From Phalacrocorax aristotelis (Eukaryota > Chordata > Aves > Suliformes > Phalacrocoracidae): 64,000 nucleotides of DNA. A program made the position numbers and the translations under genes. The stretch is taken from contig NC_134277.1 in NCBI RefSeq assembly GCF_949628215.1, positions 806,001-870,000 on the forward strand. Direction: 5' to 3'. Below are positions 50,901 through 61,242 of the stretch, piece after piece; position 1 is the stretch's first letter; every line of letters begins with the position of its first letter. Below the pieces are notes generated by a model. The model saw only the letters and a list, made by a program, of their open reading frames with translations, was not told the DNA's origin and did not search any database.

Positions 50901-53900
50901 CATTCCTCCAGCGAGCCAGGCTTGCTTGCACAAGCTGAAGAGGCTGCACTGCTTCCCATTAAAAGATCATTATCTTCCTCAGCAATTGTTTGAGAGCTCA
51001 GGGGACCCTCCAGGCTGCAGGAGAGGGTGGGTTTCAAGGCACGGGCCCGTTTCAGCACAGCCATTTCCAGCTCAGCCAGGACGACGGAGGGAGCCGGGAC
51101 CAGCGCTGGGAGGAAGAGCGGCGCGGTGGCGCGACGTCTCTGCGCAGCGGCCGAGCCCACCGCTCCGGTTTTCGCAGGGCACGCCCTGCCCGGGGGCAGC
51201 ACCTTCAGGCTGGTGCAGAAGCACCACAGCGGGCCACGGTGGGTGGCATGTGCGCTGTCGAAGGGCTCGCCACGTTGCAGCTCCATTTGAATCGAGGCGG
51301 TATGTGGGGCTCCCTTCCTAGTGCTGCCTTGATTTTTGGTCAGGTTTCCCAGGGAAATGAGGCTACGCAGCGGCTGTGTGTGTGGCTCTGCCTTGCGCAG
51401 CAACGTTCAAACTTCTTACCTGATTCCAACCAGATTTGACGGAGGGGAGAGGAGCCGCCGAGGGGGGTGCAGCTCCGTGGGACTGGTTGTTCCCAGTGTG
51501 GAGGACCAGAGCCAGCCCCTCTGCACACAAAGCACCTACTCCGCGCCCAGGAAAGCCCCCCAAGGCAGCCCCAAATGCACTTGTGGTCGCTTTGCATGGG
51601 CAGACCCTGCATCTGGGACTGCGGTGATACCCGGAGAGTTCCTGTGAGCACAGCGGTCTCCGACGGAGCCCACGACACGCTGAACTGATTAACTGGGTGG
51701 TGGGAGGTAGGTTTGAATCCTTCATCGTACTGCTGCCTCCCGAAGCATGGCGCTGCTCTTTAAGCTGCGCGCGAAGGGCTGCAGCGGGTGGTGGCTCAAG
51801 TCGGAGGCCTGGGTGGGCCCAGCTCCTGCCCCTGCACCGTGCCGGCAGGACGGCCGCCGCCCCGGGGAGGAGGAAGCGGAGGTGAAGCAGGGCTGAGCCA
51901 AGGACAAACCGCAGCAGCGCTGGCACCTTCTAATTACAGCGTTGCTCAGTGTCATGCGTGGCCAGGATTGCAGCGCTGCCGCGGTGCCGCCGGATCATCC
52001 CTCATCAGCGCGCAGCCCCGGGGCCGTTCCCAGGGCACACCCGCAAACCCCGCGCTCCCACCGCCTCGGCCCTCTCCCAGGGCACGAGACCCTCGAGCCC
52101 AGCTGCAGGACGGCCGTCTCCCGGCACATGGAGCCCGTGCCCAGGAAGGGGCTGCAGCCCCTTGGTGAGCGTCCGTGCAGCATCAAGCCACGGCAGCTGA
52201 TCCATGCCGGGCGGCGCCGAGGCCTGACACCGCATGGGTTGCCCTGTGGGGCTGCTGCCAGCATCCCTCCAGGTGCCAGCTGCGCTTCCCGACCCACCAT
52301 GAGCTCCGGGGTTTGCTTGTGCGGGGTTCGCTGATCTGCGGCACGTGGGGAACCCCCTGCCCAGTGCGGGAAACCCAGTGAGGGGGTGGCAGGGATGAGC
52401 AACACGGAGCCAGGGTGGCACCTCCATGTGGCACCTGGCAGTTTGATGATGCTTGTGCAACACCATGGTGGTGTGTGCAGGTGCTAATCTCGTCACCGCA
52501 GAGTAGCCGCCGTCTCCTTCCCCACCCCGCCTAATTCCTTTGGTGGAGACACCTGGGACCTGGCCACGGGGCTCCTCTGCCAGCACACATGTCCCCGTGG
52601 GGACCGATCTTCCCATCCCACCAAATGCGAGGGCAAAAGTCACCCCACACAGCCATCCACCGAGGCGGAGCGAAAGCTGCAGCGCGGTTTCACCCCAGCT
52701 CCAGGCAGGAGCTCCTTCCCTGGGCCCCCCTCCTCTGGCCGAACCTCCCCCTGCTCCCTGCCCTCCCTGGGACCCCCGAGCCGCCGTTGGGGACCCTCCT
52801 GCTCGCATGGCCCCATGGTGGCAGGGCTGCGCGGGGTCGGGGCCACGCGTCGCCTGGCACAGGGATGCGACACAGCCCACGGTCTCAGGGATTTCCCGCG
52901 CGGAGCAAAAGAGAAAGAAGGAAAGGGCGCTTGGCCGTGTTCCTCTTGGCCTCCTTCCACTTTCCTCTTTTGATGTTATTCTCCCTTTTTATGGCTCCTT
53001 GCTTGAGCCTTAAGCCCCAGCAAACATCGCTGGAGAGTTCATCCAACAGAAACAAATAGGGACGTGTCTTCTGCGGGTGGAAAGCAGCAAATCCACTCCC
53101 CCCAGGGCCAGCGTGTCCAGACAGGGCGGCCACTGGCGCTGCGCCCCCCAAAAGCAGATAAAACCCCCAAAGGCAGACCCTGCACTGGCCTGAGTGGGTG
53201 AGCTGTGGGTGTCTCGGTGAAATCCCTTCTCCAAAGATACCCAGGGACCGGTGGCATCCTGAAACGAGCAGGCTGCAGGATGTGAAGCTGAGGGGCAAAG
53301 CCTGGATGGGGCACAGAGGTGCCTCCAGCGCTTCCTCCCCCCATGCCCACCCGCTGTGGGGGAAACATTTTGGGTGAGGAAGACCCCGGCAGTGCAGACC
53401 CCTGCCCACTCCTTTCTGCCGCCTCGCAGGAGGGCAGAAGGGGAGGGGAGGAGGAGGACAGCAGCACCTGGGGCGCAGCCAGTCCCCCCCACCGCCCCAC
53501 GGCCCTTTCCGGGTGGTGGCAGTGTCACTCGCGTCCCACGCTCGCAGCCCCATGGCTTCTACGGGGCAACTATGCCCTGACCATCGCTGCTGCCTCGGCA
53601 GCGGGAGGAGGAGGGTTTGCTGCTCCTGACTCAACGGGAGCGCAAGCATTTTGGCAAACCTGTCACCAGTGGGTTTCTCAGCTCTGTGACATCCCGGTGG
53701 GGACGGTCCTGCCAGGGCAGCGCGGGAGGAGGCTGCTGGGGCACAGGGATGCTCCTGCACATGGTGAAGGTTTAATCTACATGCAGGGTCCTCATCTGGC
53801 CCTGACATGCAATCTTGTTTTAGCCAATTTAATCAGTTTCTGTGTGACTTGCAGGACCTCTTCCCATGGCAGGAGGAAGGACGGGGCACTGTCGTCCCAC

Positions 53901-56900
53901 ACAGACAGGGGTGGCCACGAGCCGCAGGCATGAGTGAGCCATGACCGGGACCTGCATCAGCTGGGGCATCGCACCCACCTGGCCGTGGGGTCCCCTGGAT
54001 CCCCCCAGCACGTGCAGGTGACGGCAGAGAGCAGGTTTCCACCTCCCCCGGGGTCTGGGTGACACGGGCTGAGTCTCACCACCATGTGCTAAGAGAGAGC
54101 AAATTGCACCGGAGCGAAGCGCTGGGTGACCACCCCGAGGCTGAGCCCAGCACCCATCTACTTGCCCACCCTGGGGGTCTGTGGCCCACGGGGAGGGCTG
54201 GAGCTGGGGCATCCCTTCCCAGCCGTGGCACGAAGCGATGTGCATGGCATCGAGCAAGAGCAGCCAGCTCCAGAAGAGTGTGGCATCAGCTCTGTGCATC
54301 TAAAATTAGACATGGGGCAGAGCTGGGGCTGCCGACAGAGAGCCACGGGGGCCGAGCGGAGCTGGGAGCGAGAGCTGCGTGGGGGCGAGAGCAGCCCCCC
54401 AGCCAGAGCAGGGACAGGAACATGATGCTGCTGGGGAAAACCCATCGTTCCTTAATGCTTAGCAGACACCCTGTGCCGCCCGCCCGGGACCCCCGGTGTG
54501 CCGCTGCCTGCTGGGCGCCGCCACGCCGGTTGGCAGCCGATTCATCGGCCCAGAGCAGCCTTAAAAGGCAGCAGGCGCCTGGGCCCCTCGGCCACGGAGG
54601 GACCCCGCGGCTCCCGGCACTGGCAGCGCAGAGCCGTGCCAGACCCGGTGCCGAGGCGCAGGGGTGCACCCGGCGAGAGCCCCAGCACCGGTGCAGCGTG
54701 GCAGCCGTGCCCGGTTCCCCGTCCCCCAGGGCAACGGTGCGGTGCCAGCCCGGCCTCCCGCATGCCTTCCCCATCGGCACAGGGACACAGGCACGCCGCA
54801 GCCACTGCCAGGCCGAGGGCTGGCACCCACACGGCGAGTTTCCTCCAGCACGCCTGAAGCTTGGCTCGACCGCAGGAGATTAGCCTTGTTTCCAGCTCTG
54901 CCTGGGTTTGGTGACCGCTAACAAGGACCTTCCACCCTCCGCCCTGGCTCACAGCCCCGGCTCCTCGCTCACGGCGAAGGGAAGGTGGCAGGACCCGCTC
55001 CCTGCGGCAGAGCCGTGCCATTTATCGCTGCAACTGGGGAAGTAGTGGCACTGGTGGGGAGCTGGGACTGTCCCCTCACCCTCCGCAACTCCTGCCCTGG
55101 TGACGGGGTGTACCTGTGCCCAAAGCAGAGCAGGGACCACCGGGCTTTGGGTATGGGACCTGGCAATGGCAGGGCGTCCCCATGGAGCCGCGGTGGACTG
55201 GAGGGAAAGCAGGGGGGATGTGTCACAGCAGGGCCGCCCCACGCAGGGGAGGGCTCACGGGGCACTGGGTTGTGCCGCAGCCCCTGGAATGGCCCCGTGG
55301 GAGCAGCCGCTGCCCGGCTCCCGTTCAAAGGCAACCCACGTGGCAGCCTGGCCAAATCCTGGTACCAGGTTTCCAGGAATTATGTGGCACTGCCGCCCAT
55401 GCACCAGCTCTCCGGGGGACATCTTAGTCACAGTTGTCACTGAAAGCCATTGCCAAGACAAGAAACCAATGGTTTTCCTAGCAAAGCAGCTTCCACCCAG
55501 CAAAGCCGCAGGAATCTCCAAAAAACATTGCCCGCATCGGGGTACAGCGGAGATTTGCATGAGGCGACGCTTGTCCCTACCAAACCCCCCCAGCTTCGGG
55601 GAGACGGCGTCTCCCCACCTGCCCTGAAACACACCCAGCGCTGCCGCTTGCAAACCAGCACGAGCAGGCTTGGTTTATTAACGGATGTTAGCCGATCACC
55701 TGAACCCCTCTGCTTCAGTCCGAGCCAGGAGCACTCGGGCCCTCACAGGGCAGCCTGCCTCGCCCTTCCACCACGCTGGGCGCCCGGCAGCGTTATCACA
55801 CGCTCTGTGCTCCCGCCGCAAGCCGAGGTAATTCCTCCTGGCCTGGCAGAGCCTCAGGTGGGAGCACTTTCACTTGGCAAATAACTACAGAAGATTGCAA
55901 GGTTGGGTTTCCCAGGAGCCGGGCTGCCGCACGAGGGGAAGGGAGCGCAGCCGCCTCCCGGGAAAGCTGCCTTCGGTGGCAGGAGCCGAGGTGCAGGAGC
56001 AGGCTCTGAGCGGCCAGGGAAGCGCCACGGCGCCGCCCTCCCGGGCGCAGAAAACAGCCAAGGTGGAAAGGCAAAGACAGAAGGTTGGTTTGAAAAGTTG
56101 CAAAAGGATTTCGAACCAGGGAATTGCCCGGTGTCGCAGTTGTAGCTAAAAAATTGCCACTTCGCAAGGCAGCAGCTGAAAAGCCGCGGCGAGGCAGCGT
56201 TGGAGGGGCGTCCAACACCCGCTTCCGATTCCCCAGGGGCCGCACTGAAGGAGCTGCTGGCACATCCAGGGCATCTGGCCCTTTGCAGCTTGCCTTTCTG
56301 CCAGCCACAAAAGCTGCGAGATAAAAAGATAGCGCAAGTGTCCTCTTAGGCCACAAAAGGTAAAGCAACACGAAAGAAAACACTAAGCTTTGTGGCGTTC
56401 AGGAACTCGTGGTGGAAGCTGATGAAGCCGTAAGCTGCTTTCAACATCAGTTTTAAGGACGACAGATGGAGGCAAGGGGAAAAAACACCCCACCCGGTTC
56501 TGTGCTTTAGCCTCCGGTGGATTTGAAGTCACTTCACTGTATTTTAAGTGAAGCTTTTAACGCTGACCCCGTCGTTGGCCACCTGCTCTTCATCTCTACG
56601 CTTTCTGCTGAAGCCATTAACGCCCTTAAAACACCCTCTCAGGTGCTCCACTGGGAAAGCGTCCAGCACAAAGGATCTTCATCCAAAAGCGAGCTGCAGC
56701 GCTCCGCAGCGTATCCGGTACGATGGGAATGCACTGCTTTGAGATTCAGGTGGCTGCGGCCCTGGTGTCCCCAAGTCACAGGGGCGATTGCAGACCCGAG
56801 TCTCCATCAGCCGGGCCACAGACGGGGCTGGAGCTGGGCTGGGCTCTCCCAGCTCTGTCCCTCCCCGCAGCGTCCCAGGCCTCTGCCTGAGGCCGTGAGT

Positions 56901-57954
56901 TCTCACCCAGCCGCCTTGGCCAGCTACAGGCACGCAGACATCACGCAGCTCCGCCAGCTGGGCCAGAAAACCATCCTTCCTCCAACTGGTCCAATTCCTG
57001 GAGCTTACAGGAAAGCGGAGAGCTATTTTTCATCACCTGAAGTTATCCTGGAAGCAACGAGCAAAGGATGGAAGTCAGGAAAAGCAGCGATTGCCAACGT
57101 GGGTTTCTTTTCGAGCCGTGGTGGAGATGCCGAGCCCCAGCACACCTTCCGCAGCAGGACGAGTCGAGTTAGAGAAACCACCTGGATTTTCAGTACTTTA
57201 TTCTCTCAGCCCGCGGCTGCCTGCTGCAGCCTGATACGGTACGGACCCGTTTAGAAACATGCGTCTCGCAGCCTTCTCCTTCCCACCCGCGGGACTCAAA
57301 CACAGCGCGCGCAGAACTGGCTGGGGTATAAAGCCAGGGGTGGCGTTTCCATCCCTGCGGGGCTACCGGCGCATCCAAGCCCTCCAAGGGCGCGCCGGGG
57401 CTCCCGGCCCCCGGCAGCGCTGGGCCGCAGAGTGCCGCGACGCCCACACCTCGCGCCGCTTCCTGGATATCAGGAAGTTTGGGCCAACGAGCTGATCGAG
57501 GGCATTCGCAGGAAGCGCAGCTGTAAAGCCACCGCTTGCTGTAATGGTTTTGCTCCAGAGGAGTGACCTCAGAAAAGAGCATCGCGGCTCCGTCAACAAC
57601 CTCCATCTGCCTTTTTTTAACAGGGCTGGCGAGTTAAACTTCCACATCGAGCAACTGTTCGCTTACGAAGTCGTACCGAGAGATCGCACCCGGCCGCCGT
57701 GCGGCTAAACTGATTATTTCCCATTCGGCTTGGCGCAAGGGGGCTTGTGCCAAAAGGGGGTTTGGGTGGATGGCGGCGCTGCCCGTGCCGCAGGCAGCTG
57801 GCCCCTGCCCCGCCGGCAACCGCCGTCCCCCACCGCGGCCCCATAGCAGCTCCCTCCCAGAGCTCAAACCTCCCAGGTGAGATGGGGGAGAGGTGGTAAG
57901 GGCCGTTTCTGAGTCAGCCTTTCACCGTCCTCCCTTTCAAGGTATTCAGTGTTG
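48000..57954. other. GC-rich intergenic stretch, no gene recognised
   Basis: GC content rises clearly relative to the left half, with several small CG-rich patches (for example near 51.1, 51.85-52.1 and 54.5-54.85 kb). Open frames of up to about 300 codons occur on both strands, overlap each other and are rich in Pro, Gly, Arg, Ala and Cys, without domains or recognisable splice structure. This is what base composition alone would give. A lncRNA cannot be excluded. Confidence 0.5.
49935..49957. repeat. GTGTGC hexamer microsatellite
   Basis: The hexamer gtgtgc is repeated nearly four times, alternating purine and pyrimidine throughout, a pattern that can adopt Z-DNA under supercoiling. Confidence 0.85.
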
Positions 57955-59569
57955 AGGGAAGCCAGCAAAATCAGATTTATTTTAAAAAAAAGTTAGAGCT
58001 CAAAAGTTTATCCTTTCAGTTCTCAAGAGGATTAACAGCACGTTTTAAGAAATATTTTTTTAAAAAAAAGTCAAGTTAAAATTCCACATAAGGCACCGCC
58101 ATTTCAGTATTTTTTTGACACGGATACAAGGGCACGCACGACTGGCTGGCCCGGGGCAAGCCGAGCCCTGCAAAGCCTGGATTCCTGCTACAGTAAGAGC
58201 CGAGAGCTTCCAGGGCACGGGGCTGGTCCCAGGCTGCGCGAGTTTCACCAAGAGGTTCAGGTGTGAGGAAGATGAGTTTCAGTGATCAGCACAGCGCTGC
58301 TGCAGCAAGCGGCCGGCCTGACCCCGGCATCACCGGGCTACCGTGAGGTTCGTTAGTTGGGTCTTATGTGACACCAAAAATTAACAGCCGAGCAGTTTCA
58401 GGACTGGCACCGGTAGCCGCAGAACCACACGTGCGGCTGTGGGTGGGCTACAGGGTGCGACGCTGGCTGAGGAAGCTCCTCTTCCTTCAAGGATTAATTA
58501 TGTTTCCTGCCTTTGCTGGCAAAGGCGCTTCTGCTACCGGAGAAGTGGCCAAAGTCAAACCCCCGGCAACAGGAGCACTTTCAGAACAGCCTCCCACAAC
58601 CATCAGTGTGATTCCTCCCAGCCGGGCTCTTTCCTGGACACGCTTCATGATGATGATAGGCAGCCTTGGCAGGAGCGGCAACAGCAGGTTGCTGCTGGTG
58701 AGAAACCTGGTAACAGCTTTGCTGCCCGGTACTGCTGGGATCGGCCGAGACACCCCATTTCTGAATTAACTCAGTTCTCAGAGGTTCTCCCTACGTTGAA
58801 GCACCAACCCTTCTAACACTAAAGCAGCAGCTAAATTAAAATCACTATGAAATAAAGCAACCTAGATTAAGCAAACGAGGTGATCATCATATCTACGTAA
58901 AATAAGCTATTTCCGCACAGACTTTCTTCAAGAGGCTTCCCACAGCGAGACACGGGAGTTCGGCGAGGTGGGAAGCTCGAGCTGTACTGAACCATTTCCT
59001 GTATCGCTTCATCTCGACGCGTCGTGCCATGAAAACGCAGGATCAAAGCCGCAGCTGAGAAAAATAATTAACCCTCCCCCCACCCCCCGATGGCAGGCTG
59101 CCTTTTAGCCGAAACAAGGTTTGAGTACAAGCCAGTCGATTCAACTGCAGCAGTGTTGGCTTCATTTGACTGTATTTAAATAAAATAAAGCACTTAAAAA
59201 ATAACAGGCACTAAAATACCCTCACTGCTTGCACCACGTACCAGCCAAACCCCACCACGTGGCACGCGACAGCCTCTCCCCACCCCTCCCGGGGCAGGCT
59301 GTTGGGCAGTGTGCGGATGTCACGGAGCGTGAGAATTCATTTCCACAAAGCGGCGTTAACAAGAGTATCGAGAAGAGTCAGCTCCCAGCCGGCACCCAGG
59401 GCGCTGGGTTCCAGCCGGCAGCCGCAAGTTCCACAGTGTTCCCGGTAAGACAGCAGACGAGGAGAGCGCTGGTACTTGATAACCCCAGGCAAGGAACGGG
59501 CATGTCTCCCTCCCGCTGCAGCCTCCCCCCCCGCCGCGACGGGCAGCCTTCGCCTGTTCATTCAGCCCT
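57955..59569 (-). other. CDC25A: Probable CDC25A 3' UTR
   Basis: Leftward from the stop codon there is no further coding frame. The first AATAAA on the minus strand that I found is at 57976-57981, giving a UTR of about 1.6 kb, similar to my recollection of the mammalian UTR. It includes T-rich, AUUUA-containing sequence near 59165-59190 of the kind linked to unstable cell-cycle mRNAs. The cleavage point is estimated. Some of this could be intergenic if an alternative signal is used. Confidence 0.6.
57976..57981 (-). terminator. Candidate polyadenylation signal AATAAA for CDC25A
   Basis: Plus-strand TTTATT is AATAAA in the CDC25A sense. It is followed on the sense strand by a T/G-containing stretch (ctgattttgctgg), a modest downstream element. 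Another TTTATT lies near 57197 and could mark a longer form. Confidence 0.5.
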
Positions 59570-59710
59570 TTAGAGTTTCTTCAGGCGACTGTACAGTTCC
59601 CTTTTGCTCTTCTCACCAGCCCAGGTTCGGCTTTTGGTGCGGAACCTTTTCAAGTCTTCTTTAAAATCCTCGTGGTGCATGGGGCGATAGCTCTGGGGCT
59701 CACAGAAGCT
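59570..59710 (-). CDS. CDC25A: CDC25A terminal coding exon and stop codon
   Basis: The acceptor reads tttccccag and is followed by 46 codons and TAA at 59570-59572. The tail reads [20 protein letters not shown] and then [20 protein letters not shown] before SRLKKL. In mammals this basic tail docks cyclin B-CDK1, and its Thr in the SRTWAGEKS context is a Chk1 / 14-3-3 site; that Thr is present. The preceding intron (59711-61082) is the longest visible one in the gene. Confidence 0.97.
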   Translation of the reverse strand, partial: SFCEPQSYRPMHHEDFKEDLKRFRTKSRTWAGEKSKRELYSRLKKL

Positions 59711-61205
59711 CTGGGGAAAGAGAAGCTGGTTTTACTTCAGCGTGTCACAGGAGCAATGATCCCCGAGTCACCGACAGAGCCTGGTAGCAACCCTTTGAAC
59801 AGCCACCACCAGAACAAACACACTGGAGTCCCCACCCTGGGCAGGAGCTTCATCCCAGATGTTGATGAACAAAGTCAATCGATATTCAGATTACAGCTAC
59901 TTCAGAAGTGATAGTTAATGAAGGACTTTCAGTCCTGTATTCAGAGCTCTCACCCCAAATTTTCTGCCAGACATCAACACACAAAGTCAGTCTATCTGGT
60001 ATTCACCTTGAAATAGCACAGATTTGAAGAATACTTGTCTCTCAGCCGGCCAGCCGCTGGCTCACAGGCCAGCCCCAGGGCTAAAGGCTGCCATCGGCTG
60101 TTCCATGCTGCCACCTTGAGGCCCTCGGTCCTCCCACCTCGGGAGAGAACACCCACGGGGTCTGAAACCAAACCCAGGCACCCGCTGCCACAGGGGAGCC
60201 AGCAGATCACAGGGAGAGCCGAAAAACAGGACAGCAGTCCCTGCCATGAACCGGCATCCCCCAAGGCGGCCCAGGCGCTGGGAGACCCGACATCCCCCTG
60301 GGAAACAGCGCGGGGCCCCGGCCAGCCGGCCACAGAAAGGCCGGATACTTCACATCTCTCTGAAAACGCACCGAGCCACCAAACAGGAAGGCAATTTAAG
60401 AGATACGCTGAAGTGCGGGGTCTGAGAGGGACTCAAGTGACGGGACACGGCCTACTTTGTTTCAGAGCAGCAGGAGCAACCAGCTGGAGAAGCAGAACAG
60501 AGCCACCGAAATGCTGAAGCAGCAGAAGCCAAGTGATACAAGAAACACCCTGGGAGCCTCCTCACAACCCTGGGAGGAACTGCTGGGCGTTCTTTAGTTT
60601 CCTTGGCTGAATTAGAGCCTGAAAACTCAGAGCTGGAGTTTTTCTATGTTGCTATTTTAGTATAGCATGAGACTCCAGGTTTCCATTTGTTAGACAGCAA
60701 TTACTGCCAAGCCTCTCTTCTCCCCGAGTCCTTGCAGGCTGAGCAGTCTTAAATTCCTTCTCCAAATGACATTTTGAACTCCTAGTTGTTACGAAAGGGC
60801 AGAAACCAGTTTTATAGTTTACTCTCAAGACAAGTGGAGAAACCTTTCAGCTATGGCAGCAAGAGAGCTCTGAAGTATGGGATGGGCTTCGAGAGCCTCA
60901 CTGCCAAGTCTCAGCTGCTCTCAGTCCAGGAGAGCGCTGCGAGACAGCGGGAAAGCCTGCCCCAGCAGAAAGGCACCCTGCTCCGTAGAGGAGCGTGATT
61001 GAGCAGGAATGCATGGGTATTTCTTCATCTATCGTTTCTTTTCTGAGCGTGAAGGAGATGAATTTAGGAGAACATTACTTACACGGCATCTTAAGAAGAA
61101 GTCCTTGTAACCCCCCTTCAGGACATAGAGCTCTGGGTAATGGAGGTTGGGGTATTCGTTACCCAGCCTGTCCCGCTCCCTCACAAACCGGCACCTGTAG
61201 CAGGG

Positions 61206-61242
<37 letters not shown>

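Noticed and set aside
52005..53808. Two long minus-strand open frames (291 and 307 codons)
   Set aside because: Composition-driven. No recognisable motifs, similarly long frames on the other strand, no matching splice signals.
54059..54883. 274-codon plus-strand open frame
   Set aside because: Pro/Arg/Ala/His-rich, overlaps several other open frames in this GC-rich stretch, no domain.
56517..57254. 245-codon plus-strand open frame
   Set aside because: No similarity I recognise, no Kozak or promoter context, and it runs toward the 3' end of CDC25A on the opposite strand. A lncRNA or unknown gene cannot be fully excluded, but there is no positive evidence.
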